Numbered from the stretch's first letter, positions 26,926 to 36,534 are shown. The stretch: 64,000 nt of DNA from Pandoraea sp. PE-S2T-3 (GCF_002179965.1 NZ_NGUQ01000035.1:248001-312000), one strand, 5' to 3'. Numbers and translations are program-made. Notes: a model not told the origin generated them from the sequence alone.

Positions 26926-28119
26926 TCAGAACGCGTCGCCCGGAATCCGTACCCAGCCTTCCATCAGCACGCGTGCGCTGCGGCTCATGATCGCCTTGGT
27001 GACCGTCCACTCGCCATCGACCTGACCGGCCTCGGCGCCCACGCGCAGCGTGCCGGACGGATGCCCGAACCGCACCGCACTGCGCTCGCCGCCGCCTGCC
27101 GCGAGATTGACCAGCGTGCCCGGAATCGATGCCGCCGCGCCGATGCATACGGCTGCCGTGCCCATCATCGCGTGATGCAGTTTGCCCATCGACAACGCGC
27201 GCACCAGCAAATCCACGTCGCCTGCCTTCACGGCCTTGCCACTCGACGCCGTGTAATCGGCCGGCTTCGCCACAAACGCCACCTTCGGCGTGTGCTGACG
27301 CTTGGCCGCCTCCGACACGTCCTTGATCAGGCCCATGCGAATCGCCCCATGGGCACGAATCGTCTCGAACATGGCGAGGGCCTTCGCGTCGCTGTTGATC
27401 GCGTCCTGCAACTCGGTGCCCCGGTAACCGATGTCCTCGGCATTGAGGAAAATCGTCGGGATGCCCGCGTTGATCATCGTCGCCTTGAAGGTGCCGACAC
27501 CCGGCACTTCGAGATCGTCGATGAGATGCCCCGTCGGGAACATCGCCCCGCCGCCGTCACCCTCTTCTTCCGCGGCCGGGTCGAGGAATTCGAGTTGCAC
27601 TTCGGCGGCCGGGAACGTCACGCCGTCGAGTTCGAAGTCGCCCGTCTCCTGCACCGCACCGGCCGTCATCGGCACGTGCGCGACGATCGTCTTGCCGATG
27701 TTCGCCTGCCAGATGCGCACGACAGCCACGCCATCGTGCGGCACGCGCGACGCATCGATCAGCCCGGCGCTGATGGCAAACGGCCCCACGGCGGCCGACA
27801 GATTGCCGCAGTTGCCGCTCCAGTCGACAAACTGCTGATCGATCGACACTTGCCCGAACAAGTAGTCCACATCGTGACCGGGCCGCTCGCTCTTCGCGAT
27901 AATCACCGTCTTGCTGGTGCTCGACGTGGCCCCGCCCATGCCGTCGATCTGCTTGCCATACGGATCGGGGCTGCCGATCACACGCATGAGCAACGCGTCG
28001 CGCGCGGCGCCCGGCACTTGCGCCGCGGCGGGCAGGTCTTGCAGGCGAAAGAACACGCCCTTGCTGGTACCGCCACGCATATACGTGGCGGGAATGCGGA
28101 TTTGCGGCTGATGCGCCAT
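26926..28119 (-). CDS. prpF: 2-methylaconitate cis-trans isomerase
   Basis: 397 residues from ATG 28119 with GAGGAG upstream. PrpF of the DapF-like fold: RIPATYMRGGTSKGVFF at the N-terminus, GMGGATSSTSKTVII, VDWSGNCGNLSAAVG with the catalytic-type Cys, and AAGGGERSAVRFGHPSGTLRVGA. It isomerises the trans-2-methylaconitate made by AcnD into the cis form used by aconitase. The start lies 28 bp after the acnD stop, as expected for a functional pair. Confidence 0.95.
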   Translation of the reverse strand: MAHQPQIRIPATYMRGGTSKGVFFRLQDLPAAAQVPGAARDALLMRVIGSPDPYGKQIDGMGGATSSTSKTVIIAKSERPGHDVDYLFGQVSIDQQFVDWSGNCGNLSAAVGPFAISAGLIDASRVPHDGVAVVRIWQANIGKTIVAHVPMTAGAVQETGDFELDGVTFPAAEVQLEFLDPAAEEEGDGGGAMFPTGHLIDDLEVPGVGTFKATMINAGIPTIFLNAEDIGYRGTELQDAINSDAKALAMFETIRAHGAIRMGLIKDVSEAAKRQHTPKVAFVAKPADYTASSGKAVKAGDVDLLVRALSMGKLHHAMMGTAAVCIGAAASIPGTLVNLAAGGGERSAVRFGHPSGTLRVGAEAGQVDGEWTVTKAIMSRSARVLMEGWVRIPGDAF

Positions 28120-28147
28120 CTCGTTTCTCCTCGGTGCTTCGCTTGAT

Positions 28148-30763
28148 TCAGGCCGAAGCGCACGCATGTGACGATTCCAAAAAGTCCTGCGCGAAGCGTT
28201 GCAGCACGCCGCCCGCTTCGTAGATCGAGACTTCTTCCGCAGTATCCAGACGGCAGGTCACCGGTACCTCTACGCGCTCGTCACGGCCGTTCTTATGGCG
28301 ATGAATCACCAGCGTGAGATCGGCGCGCGGCGTGCGCTCGCCAATGACGTCGAACGTTTCCGTGCCGTCGATACCCAGCGTCTTGCGATCGGTGCCCGGC
28401 TTGAACTCCAGCGGCAGCACGCCCATACCGACCAGATTGGTGCGGTGAATGCGCTCGAAACCCTCGGCCACAATCGCCTCGGTGCCCGCCAGACGCACGC
28501 CCTTGGCCGCCCAGTCACGCGACGACCCTTGGCCGTAGTCGGCCCCGGCAATCACGATCAGCGGCTGCTTGCGCGCCATGTATGTCTCGATGGCTTCCCA
28601 CATGCGCGTGACCTTGCCTTCCGGCTCGATGCGCGCGAGCGAGCCCGCCTTGACCTGCCCGTCGACTACCACCATCTCGTTCTTGAGCGTCGGGTTGGCG
28701 AACGTCGCACGCTGTGCCGTCAGGTGGTCGCCACGGTGCGTCGCGTACGAGTTGAAGTCTTCTTCCGGCAGACCCATCTTCGTCAGATACTCGCCCGCCG
28801 CGCTATCGGCCATGATGGCGTTCGACGGCGAGAGGTGATCGGTGGTGATGTTGTCGCCCAGCACGGCCAGCGCACGCATGCCCTTGAGCGAGCGCTCGCC
28901 CGCCAACGCGCCTTCCCAATACGGCGGACGGCGAATGTACGTGCTCATCTCGCGCCAGTCGTACAGCGGGTCGGCACGCTCGCCGTTATCGACCGACGCT
29001 GCGAACATCGGCTCGTACACGCGGCGGAACTGCTCCGGCTTCACGCTCTGCGCAATGATGCTGTCGATCTCTTCGTCGCTCGGCCACAGGTCGGCCAACT
29101 TCACCGGGCGGCCGTTGCCGTCGACACCGAGCACATCCTTCTCGATATCGAAACGGATCGTGCCCGCAATCGCATAAGCCACGACCAGCGGCGGCGATGC
29201 CAGAAACGCCTGCTTGGCATACGGGTGAATGCGGCCGTCGAAGTTGCGGTTGCCCGACAGCACGGCCGTAGCGTACAGATCGCGCGCGATGATTTCTTTC
29301 TGAATCACCGGATCGAGCGCACCCGACATGCCGTTGCACGACGTGCAGGCATAGGCGACCACGCCGAAGCCGAGTTGCTCCAGTTCGGGCAGCAGACCGG
29401 CGGCTTCCAGATACAACGTGACGGCTTTCGAACCGGGGGCGAGCGAGCTCTTCACCCACGGCTTGCGTGCGAGGCCTGCGCGGTTGGCGTTGCGGGCGAA
29501 CAACCCGGCCGCAATCATGTTGCGCGGGTTGTTGGTGTTCGTGCAGCTGGTGATGGCCGCGATGATGACGGCACCGTCGGGCATCAGGCCCGGCTCGTTC
29601 TCGACCTTGCCGCTAATGCCGCGCTCGGCCAGTTCGCTCGTCGGTACACGCTTGTGCGGGTTCGACGGCCCGGCGATGTTGCGCACGACGCTCGACAGAT
29701 CGAACGTCAGCACGCGTTCGTACTGCGCGCCGGTCAGCGTGTCGGCCCACAAGCCCGTCTGCTTGGCATAGGTCTCGACCAGTTCGACCAATGCGTCGTC
29801 GCGGCCCGTCAGCTTCAGGTACTTGATGGTTTGCGCGTCGATGTAGAACATCGCCGCGGTCGCGCCGAATTCAGGCGCCATGTTCGAGATCGTTGCGCGG
29901 TCGCCCAGCGTCAGGTTGGCAGCGCCCTCACCGTAGAACTCCAGATACGCCGACACTACCTTCGACTTGCGCAGGAATTCGGTCAGCGCGAGTACGATGT
30001 CGGTGGCCGTAATGCCCGGCTGCGGCTTGCCCGTCAGTTCCACACCGACGATATCCGGCAGACGCATCCACGACGCGCGGCCCAGCATCACGCTCTCGGC
30101 TTCAAGGCCGCCGACGCCAATGGCAATCACGCCCAGCGCATCGACCATCGGGGTATGCGAGTCGGTGCCCACGAGCGTGTCGGGATACGCCACGCCCTGA
30201 CTCACCTGAACCACGGGGCTCATGCGCTCCAGATTGATCTGGTGCAGGATGCCGTTGCCCGGGGGAATCACGTCGACGTTCTTGAACGCTTTTTTGGTCC
30301 AGTTGATGAAGTCGAAACGGTCCTCGTTGCGACGGTCTTCAATGGCGCGGTTCTTCGCGAACGCGTCCGGATCGAACCCGCCGCATTCGACGGCAAGCGA
30401 GTGATCGACCACGAGTTGTGTCGGCACGACAGGGTTGACCAGCGCCGGGTCGCCGCCTTGCGCCGCGATGGCATCGCGCAGGCCGGCGAGATCGACGAGG
30501 GCCGTCTGGCCGAGAATGTCGTGGCAGACCACGCGGGCCGGGAACCACGGGAAATCCAGATCCCGGCGTCGCTCGATCAGTTGTTTGAGCGACTCGGTCA
30601 GCGCCGCCGGATCGCAGCGGCGCACCAGGTTTTCGGCAAGCACACGCGAGGTGTAGGGCAGCGTGTCGTAAGCCCCCGGGGCAATCGCCTCGACGGCGGC
30701 CCGGGCGTCGAAATAGTCGAGCGACGTCCCGGGCAGGGATTTACGGTAGTCGGTATTCATCAT
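28148..30763 (-). CDS. acnD: Fe/S-dependent 2-methylisocitrate dehydratase AcnD
   Basis: 871 residues from the first of two adjacent ATGs (30763 and 30760). A member of the aconitase superfamily with 4Fe-4S ligand motifs: AITSCTNTNNP and YACTSCNGMSGALDP carry the three cluster cysteines. DHSLAVECGGFDPDAF, GVGGLEAESVMLGRASWMRLPDIVG and GADYGQGSSRDWAAKG are further family signatures. AcnD dehydrates 2-methylcitrate to trans-2-methylaconitate and needs PrpF, which is encoded next. Its length matches AcnD (about 867) rather than AcnA (about 890). It starts 59 bp after the prpC stop. Confidence 0.95.
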   Translation of the reverse strand: MMNTDYRKSLPGTSLDYFDARAAVEAIAPGAYDTLPYTSRVLAENLVRRCDPAALTESLKQLIERRRDLDFPWFPARVVCHDILGQTALVDLAGLRDAIAAQGGDPALVNPVVPTQLVVDHSLAVECGGFDPDAFAKNRAIEDRRNEDRFDFINWTKKAFKNVDVIPPGNGILHQINLERMSPVVQVSQGVAYPDTLVGTDSHTPMVDALGVIAIGVGGLEAESVMLGRASWMRLPDIVGVELTGKPQPGITATDIVLALTEFLRKSKVVSAYLEFYGEGAANLTLGDRATISNMAPEFGATAAMFYIDAQTIKYLKLTGRDDALVELVETYAKQTGLWADTLTGAQYERVLTFDLSSVVRNIAGPSNPHKRVPTSELAERGISGKVENEPGLMPDGAVIIAAITSCTNTNNPRNMIAAGLFARNANRAGLARKPWVKSSLAPGSKAVTLYLEAAGLLPELEQLGFGVVAYACTSCNGMSGALDPVIQKEIIARDLYATAVLSGNRNFDGRIHPYAKQAFLASPPLVVAYAIAGTIRFDIEKDVLGVDGNGRPVKLADLWPSDEEIDSIIAQSVKPEQFRRVYEPMFAASVDNGERADPLYDWREMSTYIRRPPYWEGALAGERSLKGMRALAVLGDNITTDHLSPSNAIMADSAAGEYLTKMGLPEEDFNSYATHRGDHLTAQRATFANPTLKNEMVVVDGQVKAGSLARIEPEGKVTRMWEAIETYMARKQPLIVIAGADYGQGSSRDWAAKGVRLAGTEAIVAEGFERIHRTNLVGMGVLPLEFKPGTDRKTLGIDGTETFDVIGERTPRADLTLVIHRHKNGRDERVEVPVTCRLDTAEEVSIYEAGGVLQRFAQDFLESSHACASA

Positions 30764-30822
30764 TTGTGAGGAAGTTATAAGTCCGGCAGGTCCGACGAGT
30801 CCGACCTTAAGCCGGACAGCGC

Positions 30823-31974
30823 TCAGCGCTTTTCGATCGGCACGAACTTCTGATCTTCCGGCCCGGTGTAGTTGGCGCTCGGACGAATGATCTTGTTGTC
30901 GATGCGCTGCTCGATGATGTGCGCGCTCCAGCCCGACGTGCGTGCGATCACGAACAACGGCGTGAACATCGCGGTCGGCACACCCATCATGTGGTAGCTC
31001 ACGGCACTGAACCAGTCCAGATTCGGGAACATCTTCTTGACGTCCCACATCACCGTCTCGAGACGCTCGGCAATGTCGTACATCTTCGTGTTCTGCTGAT
31101 CCTTCGACAGCTCGTGCGCCACTTCCTTGATCACCTTGTTGCGTGGATCGCTCACGGTGTAGACCGGGTGACCGAAGCCGATGATCACTTCCTTGTTTTC
31201 CACGCGCGCACGGATATCGGCTTCCGCCTCGTCCGGCGAGTCGTAGCGCTTCTGAATCTCGAACGCCACTTCGTTGGCGCCGCCATGCTTCGGGCCGCGC
31301 AGTGCGCCAATAGCGCCCGTGATGGCCGAATGGATGTCCGACCCCGTGCCCGCAATCACACGCGCCGTAAACGTCGACGCATTGAATTCGTGCTCGGCGT
31401 AGAGAATCAGCGAGGTGTGCATCGCACGCACCCACAGGTCGGACGGCTTCTCGCCATGCAGCAGGTGCAGGAAGTGTCCGCCGATGCTGTCGTCGTCCGT
31501 TTCCACGTCGATGCGCACGCCGTTCTGGCTGAAGTGGAACCAGTACAGCAGCATCGAGCCGAAGCTGGCCATCAGGCGGTCGGCGATATCGCGCGCGCCC
31601 GGGATGTTGTGATCGTCTTTCTCCGGCAGCACCGTGCCGAGCACCGACACGCCAGTGCGCATCACGTCCATCGGGTGCGCCGCAGCGGGCACGGCTTCCA
31701 GCGCCGTCTTGACCGCAGCGGGCAGCCCGCGCAGCGACTTCAACTTGGCCTTGTAGCCCTTGAGTTCGGGCACCGTCGGCAGCTTGCCGTAGACCAGCAG
31801 GTAGGCGATTTCTTCGAATTCCGAGGTCTGGGCCAGATCCAGAATATCGTAGCCACGGTAGTGCAGATCGTTACCCGAACGGCCCACCGTACACAGCGCG
31901 GTGTTACCGGCGGTCACGCCCGACAGGGCCACGGACTTCTTGGGCTTGAAACCGGTTGCAGTCGTCTCGCTCAT
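30823..31974 (-). CDS. prpC: 2-methylcitrate synthase
   Basis: 383 residues from ATG 31974 with GGAGGAA upstream. Citrate-synthase fold: [31 protein letters not shown] at the start, [16 protein letters not shown] with catalytic His, [16 protein letters not shown] with the second catalytic His, and [30 protein letters not shown]. It condenses propionyl-CoA with oxaloacetate. Length and the short N-terminus are those of PrpC rather than the longer GltA. It lies 25 bp after prpB. Confidence 0.95.
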   Translation of the reverse strand: MSETTATGFKPKKSVALSGVTAGNTALCTVGRSGNDLHYRGYDILDLAQTSEFEEIAYLLVYGKLPTVPELKGYKAKLKSLRGLPAAVKTALEAVPAAAHPMDVMRTGVSVLGTVLPEKDDHNIPGARDIADRLMASFGSMLLYWFHFSQNGVRIDVETDDDSIGGHFLHLLHGEKPSDLWVRAMHTSLILYAEHEFNASTFTARVIAGTGSDIHSAITGAIGALRGPKHGGANEVAFEIQKRYDSPDEAEADIRARVENKEVIIGFGHPVYTVSDPRNKVIKEVAHELSKDQQNTKMYDIAERLETVMWDVKKMFPNLDWFSAVSYHMMGVPTAMFTPLFVIARTSGWSAHIIEQRIDNKIIRPSANYTGPEDQKFVPIEKR

Positions 31975-31999
31975 GCTTTCCTCCAGATCAGGGGTTCGG

Positions 32000-32890
32000 T
32001 TATTTCTGTTGTGCGAACAGGGCGTCGAGCTTCTGTTCATAAGCGTGGTAGCCGATGCTCTCGTAGAGCTCGGCGCGCGTTTGCATCGTGTCGAGTACGG
32101 CCTTTTGCGTGCCGTCGCGACGAATCGTGTGATAGACGTTCTGCGCTGCCTTGTTCATGGCGCGGAACGCCGACAACGGGTACAGCACCAGACCGACTTG
32201 CGCGCTCTTGAGTTCTTCGACGGTGAAGAGCGGTGTCGAGCCGAATTCGGTGATGTTGGCCAACACCGGCACCTTCACGGCATCGGAGAACTGGCGATAC
32301 ATCGGCAGTTCGGTCATGGCTTCGGGGAAGATCATGTCGGCACCGGCTTCGACACACGCACATGCGCGATCGATCGCCGCTTGCAGGCCTTCGACGGCCA
32401 GCGCATCGGTACGCGCCATGATCACGAAGTTCTCATCCGTGCGGGCATCGACGGCGGCCTTGATACGGTCGACCATTTCCTGCTGGGTCACGATCGCTTT
32501 GCCGGGACGGTGGCCGCAACGCTTGGCACCGACCTGATCTTCAATGTGCATGGCGCCTGCGCCGAACTTGATCAGCGATTGCACGGTGCGCGCGATGTTG
32601 AACGCCGACGGGCCGAAACCGGTGTCGACATCCACCAGCAGCGGCAGATCGCATACGTCGGTGATGCGGCGCACGTCGGTAAGCACGTCATCGAGCGTGG
32701 AAATCCCCAGATCGGGCAAGCCCAGCGAACCGGCAGCGACACCGCCGCCGGACAGATAGATCGCCTTGAAGCCCGCAGCTTTCGCCAGCAAGGCGTGATT
32801 GGCGTTGATCGCGCCGACAACCTGCAACGGTTGCTCGGTCTTGACGGCCTCGCGGAAGGCGGCGCCGGCCGAACGAATGGTATGCGTCAC
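32000..32890 (-). CDS. prpB: 2-methylisocitrate lyase
   Basis: 296 residues from a GTG at 32890 with GAGGGA 5 bp upstream, equal to E. coli PrpB in length. Isocitrate-lyase superfamily signature KRCGHRPGK (catalytic Cys) at about 120, with [18 protein letters not shown] and [12 protein letters not shown] around it. It splits 2-methylisocitrate into pyruvate and succinate, the last step of the cycle. It is the first gene of the operon, 135-150 bp downstream of a consensus sigma-54 promoter at 33041-33056. Confidence 0.95.
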   Translation of the reverse strand: MTHTIRSAGAAFREAVKTEQPLQVVGAINANHALLAKAAGFKAIYLSGGGVAAGSLGLPDLGISTLDDVLTDVRRITDVCDLPLLVDVDTGFGPSAFNIARTVQSLIKFGAGAMHIEDQVGAKRCGHRPGKAIVTQQEMVDRIKAAVDARTDENFVIMARTDALAVEGLQAAIDRACACVEAGADMIFPEAMTELPMYRQFSDAVKVPVLANITEFGSTPLFTVEELKSAQVGLVLYPLSAFRAMNKAAQNVYHTIRRDGTQKAVLDTMQTRAELYESIGYHAYEQKLDALFAQQK

Positions 32891-33040
32891 TTGAGTCCCT
32901 CGGTCGTGTTGCGCCTGATGGCATCGACCACCGGCGTTCGATGGCGATGACCGCAGGCGCGGTGAGTGTGTGTTGATACGTGCGGGTGCCGTCTGTACTG
33001 CCCGAAACGGCGAATAGTTCTTGGGTAGCGGATTGTAGAT

Positions 33041-33056
33041 AGCAATGGGCGTGCCA
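33041..33056 (-). promoter_or_regulatory. Sigma-54 promoter for prpB
   Basis: Read on the minus strand, TGGCACGCCCATTGCT matches the sigma-54 consensus TGGCACG-N4-TTGCW at every position, with the required GG-N10-GC spacing. The transcription start would lie near 33030. The divergent gene encodes a sigma-54 activator, which supports the assignment. Confidence 0.88.
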
Positions 33057-33198
33057 GCGAGCGGCCTCACTGCGGCGGCAATTCTCGCCTCGCCGCTAAC
33101 ACATTCATTTAGCAGCGGAAATTTGGCGCGCTTGTGACGTTTACGTCAAGTGCCGCAAGGCTCGGTCTCGCTTGGCAATTTCCCATATGTCGCAATGC

Positions 33199-33240
33199 GT
33201 TTCATTTTGAAACATGAAATGGAACATTTGAGACATCGTG
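33199..33240. promoter_or_regulatory. Candidate PrpR upstream activating sites
   Basis: GTTTCATTTTGAAAC (33199-33213) is a perfect inverted repeat, and two further ATGTTCCA/ATGTCTCA-like copies follow to about 33236 on the minus strand. The cluster lies about 150-180 bp upstream of the sigma-54 promoter, a usual distance for an enhancer-type activator. Confidence 0.6.
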
Positions 33241-33323
33241 CTACGATAACGCGATTCGTTTCACGGCGATAGCGGGATGTTGCCCCCCCCTTCCTGCGTC
33301 GCCAAGCCACTCAGGATCTGCGT

Positions 33324-35402
33324 ATGCCCGCCTCCACCTCCGACGCTTCCCGTCTGCCGCTTGCATTGTCGCGCTCAGGCATTGCCTTGCCTGCCACCGC
33401 CGTGCGCAAGCCGGTGATCTGGGCGGTCGGCATCAGCAAGCTCGGCGAGTTGTATCGCGACATCGTTCCCGACTACGCAGCGCAGGCCGACGTGGAGATC
33501 ATCGACAAGGGTTACGAAGCGGTCATCGAAGCGCTTGAGCGGCTTCCCGCAGGCAGTGTCGACGGTATCGTCGCGGCGGGCTCGAACGGGGCCTTTCTGC
33601 GCGAGCGTGTCGCGTTGCCCGTGGTGCTCGTCAAAGTGACCGGCTTCGACGTGATGCATGCGCTGGCGCGCGCACGCCGCGCGCTGCCCTCGACGTCGCC
33701 GGCCTCGCGCATCGCCCTTGTGTCCTATGCACGCCCGGCGCCGGAATTCGAGCGCTTCAAGCATGCCTTCGGCCTCGACATTTCACAGCACGCCTATCTC
33801 GATGCGCACGATGCTGACGACCTTGTTCACCGTCTGCGCGATGAGGGCGCGGAAGTCATCGTCGGCCCCGGCCTCGTGACCGAACTCGCCGAACGCGCGG
33901 GTCTCACCGGCGTGTTTCTGTATTCGCAGGACTCCGTGCGCGCTGCCTTCGATACGGCGCTTGAAGTGGCTCGCTTCGGGCGCATTGAAGCGCAACGCCG
34001 CGAGCGGCTCGACACGGTGCTGCGCCACCTTCGCGAAGGCGTCGTGGCGGTCGATCTGAACGGACGCATTGAAGCGATGAATGCGTCGATGGCGGGCATG
34101 CTGGGCGTGACAGTTGCCGACGTCGTCGGCCGGCCGCTCGACTCGATTGCCCCCGGGCTCGACATTTCCCGCACGCTGGAAAGCGCGAGCGCGGAACTGG
34201 AGGCGATCGTCACGATGGCGGGCAAGACGTGGGTCGTCAACCGCATTCCGCTGCTCGATCAGGGCACGCTTACGGGGGCACTGCTCACTTGTCAGGATTC
34301 ACAAGCGTTTGCGCGGGTGGACCGCTCGTTGCGCTCACGGCATCGGCCACGCCATCTGGTGGCACGCTACCGGCTCGACGACCTGATCGGCGACTCGGCG
34401 GCCATGACACAAGTGCGCGCCCTCGCACGCCGCTATGCGCAAACCGATTCGACCGTGCTGGTGCACGGCGAGAGCGGCACCGGCAAGGAGTTGCTGGCGC
34501 AAGGCATTCATAACGCGAGCCGGCGGCGCGACTATCCGTTCGTCGCGATCAACTGCGCGGCATTTCCCGAGACATTGCTGGAAAGCGAGTTGTTCGGTTA
34601 CGAGGACGGCGCGTTCTCCGGCGCACGGCGCGGAGGCAAGGCGGGGTTGTTCGAGACCGCCCATAACGGCACGATCTTTCTCGATGAAATCGGCGAAATG
34701 CCGATGCCGTTACAGACGCGTTTGTTGCGCGTGTTGCAGGAGCGGGAAGTGCTGCGCTTGGGCGCCAACGAACCGATTCCGTGTGACGTTCGGGTGATTG
34801 CTGCGACGCACCGCGATTTGCGCCAGCAAGTGGCAGCCGGTGTGTTTCGCGAGGACTTGTATTACCGGCTCAACATCCTGCGCATGGTGCTGCCGCCGCT
34901 GCGCGAGCGCATGGAGGATTTGCCGCGTCTCACGCCCCTGTTTCTCGAACGGGCGCTTGCGCGGGCAGGGGCGCGCATGAGCGTCGATGCGCTGCAAGCG
35001 TCGCTGTTGCCGCTGCTCGCCATGTATCGCTGGCCGGGCAATGTGCGCGAGTTGGAGAACCTGCTGGAGCGTATTGCGGTGGTGTGTGCCGACGTCGTGA
35101 ATGCGCGCGAAATCAGCCGTGCGCGATTGATCGAGATTGCGCCGGAGTTGGGCGGCGCGGCGGAGTCCGAGACTTCGCGGGATTTGCAGGATGTTTCAAA
35201 AACGAACGGCAGCCGGGAAATACGTGCGAACGCAGATCAGGCGAACACACCTGCCGAGGCACCGCTGACCGGCCGTGAACGCCGCGCTGCCGCCGAACTT
35301 GAGCGCATTCACACGACGCTTGCCGCCTGCGGCGGTGACCGCATGGCGGCATGCGAAGCGCTGGGCATCAGCCGTTCGACGCTGTGGCGCAAGCTGCGTT
35401 AA
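33324..35402 (+). CDS. prpR: Sigma-54-dependent propionate catabolism activator
   Basis: 692 residues. PrpR N-terminal sensor domain (about 28-200, KPVIWAVGISKLGELYRDIVPDYAAQADVEIIDKGYEAV region), a PAS-like domain (about 230-320), the AAA+ domain with Walker A GESGTGKE (about 381-388) and GAFSGA (about 429-434, a Ser variant of the sigma-54 contact loop GAFTGA), and a C-terminal Fis-type helix-turn-helix (about 665-692). In other species 2-methylcitrate is the co-activator. It is divergent from prpB. Its stop codon overlaps that of a convergent 54-residue gene by 4 bp. Confidence 0.94.
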   Translation: MPASTSDASRLPLALSRSGIALPATAVRKPVIWAVGISKLGELYRDIVPDYAAQADVEIIDKGYEAVIEALERLPAGSVDGIVAAGSNGAFLRERVALPVVLVKVTGFDVMHALARARRALPSTSPASRIALVSYARPAPEFERFKHAFGLDISQHAYLDAHDADDLVHRLRDEGAEVIVGPGLVTELAERAGLTGVFLYSQDSVRAAFDTALEVARFGRIEAQRRERLDTVLRHLREGVVAVDLNGRIEAMNASMAGMLGVTVADVVGRPLDSIAPGLDISRTLESASAELEAIVTMAGKTWVVNRIPLLDQGTLTGALLTCQDSQAFARVDRSLRSRHRPRHLVARYRLDDLIGDSAAMTQVRALARRYAQTDSTVLVHGESGTGKELLAQGIHNASRRRDYPFVAINCAAFPETLLESELFGYEDGAFSGARRGGKAGLFETAHNGTIFLDEIGEMPMPLQTRLLRVLQEREVLRLGANEPIPCDVRVIAATHRDLRQQVAAGVFREDLYYRLNILRMVLPPLRERMEDLPRLTPLFLERALARAGARMSVDALQASLLPLLAMYRWPGNVRELENLLERIAVVCADVVNAREISRARLIEIAPELGGAAESETSRDLQDVSKTNGSREIRANADQANTPAEAPLTGRERRAAAELERIHTTLAACGGDRMAACEALGISRSTLWRKLR

Positions 35403-35563
35403 TGCTGGTGGCGGATACGCTCCCACATATCGTGCCAGTCGAGGCGTTTGTGCTCGGGGCCTGACTCGTCGTGGTGCGTCACCCAGAAGTGATCTACGAG
35501 CATGCCGATCGCGAAACCCACCAGTAGCGCTACCAGCATCATCGAGACATTGATCATGGACAT
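35399..35563 (-). CDS. Small single-helix membrane protein (54 aa)
   Basis: An ATG at 35561-35563 with a perfect AGGAGG ribosome-binding site 6 bp upstream opens a 54-residue frame ending TAA at 35399. One N-terminal transmembrane helix (NVSMMLVALLVGFAIGML) is followed by a polar His- and acid-rich tail (DHFWVTHHDESGPEHKRL). It is too short for most gene finders. It converges with prpR and the stop codons overlap by 4 bp. Function unknown; the strong RBS and regular membrane helix argue it is real. Confidence 0.7.
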   Translation of the reverse strand: MSMINVSMMLVALLVGFAIGMLVDHFWVTHHDESGPEHKRLDWHDMWERIRHQH

Positions 35564-35650
35564 GGCAACCTCCTGTCGATCGGAATGTCGATTCCATTCT
35601 AGTCAAGGGTTGCCCCGCCTGCGACGTCATTTATTCGTTGCCACGGCATG

Positions 35651-35690
35651 AAAAAAAGGCGGGCTCAGTTCACGACTGAGCCCGCTTTTT
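35651..35690. terminator. Strong rho-independent terminator (metQ)
   Basis: An 11-bp stem GCGGGCTCAGT/ACTGAGCCCGC with a 5-base loop (35659-35685) has seven As on the left and five Ts on the right. On the minus strand it follows the metQ stop by about 40 bp. Confidence 0.9.
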
Positions 35691-35730
35691 ATGACATAGC
35701 CTGCGTCGGCGCCCGAAGCGCCGTCAAGAC

Positions 35731-36534
35731 TTACCAGGTCGCGATCAGCGCACCCTTGAACTGCGTCTTGATGAATTCCTTCACTTCGTCCGAGTGGTAG
35801 GCATCGACCAGTTGCTTGACCCACGGCTTGTTCAGGTCTTGCGCACGCACGGCGATCAGGTTGGCGTACGGGCCCTTCAGGTCTTCGATGGCGATGGCGT
35901 CACGTTGCGGCACCAGACCGGCCTGCGCAGCGAAGTTCGTGTTGATCGACGCAGCGTCCAGATCCGGCAGTGCGCGCGGCAGTTGGGCGGCTTCCAGTTC
36001 GACGATCTTCAGCTTCTTCGGGTTTTCGGCGATGTCGAGCGGGGTGGCGTTCTTGCCTTCGAGGCCGGCACGCAGCTTGATCAGACCTTCCTTCTGAAGC
36101 AGCAGCAGCGCGCGGCTGCCGTTGGACGGGTCGTTCTGGATACCGACCTTGGCACCGTTGGGCAGATCCTTCAGCGACTTGTACTTCTTCGAGTAGAACC
36201 CCAGCGGCGAAACGTACGTGAGGCCGGCGGTCACGAGCTTGTAGCCACGGTCCTTGACCTGGCTGTCCAGAAACGGCTTGTGCTGGAAGCCGTTCGCGTC
36301 GAGGTCGCCCGCGTCGAGCGCGGCGTTCGGCTGGGCGTAGTCGCTGAATTCGATGATCTTGATTTCGAGGCCGCGTTGATGGGCCACTTTCTTCACGACT
36401 TCGAAGATCTGCGCATCCGAGCCGGCCATGGTGCCGACCTTGAGGGGCTTGTCGGCCGTTTGGGCCGAAGCGCCGAGCGAAGCGAGCGCAAACGTTGCGC
36501 CGATGAATGCGTTGATCAGTTGACGGGACAGCAT
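35731..36534 (-). CDS. metQ: Methionine ABC transporter substrate-binding protein MetQ family
   Basis: 267 residues with GAAGGAG upstream. Signal peptide ends about LGASA-QTA; there is no lipobox Cys, so it is a soluble periplasmic protein rather than a lipoprotein like E. coli MetQ. Family motifs: KVGTMAGSDAQIFEVVKKVAHQRGLEIKIIEFSDYAQPNAALDAGDLDANGFQHKPFL, VGIQNDPSNGSRALLLLQKEGLI and AAQLPRALPDLDAASINTNFAAQAG. It binds D/L-methionine or a related compound for an ABC importer. No MetN ATPase or MetI permease gene is next to it, so it is solitary here. Terminator at 35651-35690. Confidence 0.92.
   Translation of the reverse strand: MLSRQLINAFIGATFALASLGASAQTADKPLKVGTMAGSDAQIFEVVKKVAHQRGLEIKIIEFSDYAQPNAALDAGDLDANGFQHKPFLDSQVKDRGYKLVTAGLTYVSPLGFYSKKYKSLKDLPNGAKVGIQNDPSNGSRALLLLQKEGLIKLRAGLEGKNATPLDIAENPKKLKIVELEAAQLPRALPDLDAASINTNFAAQAGLVPQRDAIAIEDLKGPYANLIAVRAQDLNKPWVKQLVDAYHSDEVKEFIKTQFKGALIATW

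Larger units (their letters stand above)
32891..33323. other. 433-bp divergent regulatory region between prpB and prpR
   Basis: This gap holds the sigma-54 promoter of prpB (33041-33056) and the AT-rich symmetric elements at about 33199-33240 that are likely PrpR sites. No gene is seen in it. Confidence 0.7.

Noticed and set aside
28199-30769. 856-codon plus-strand frame opposite acnD
   Set aside because: Low-complexity shadow frame without family motifs; acnD motifs are clear on the minus strand.
28148-31435. Extension of acnD upstream to 31435
   Set aside because: The extra 224 codons are the shadow of prpC on another frame; the start at 30763 has the family N-terminus.
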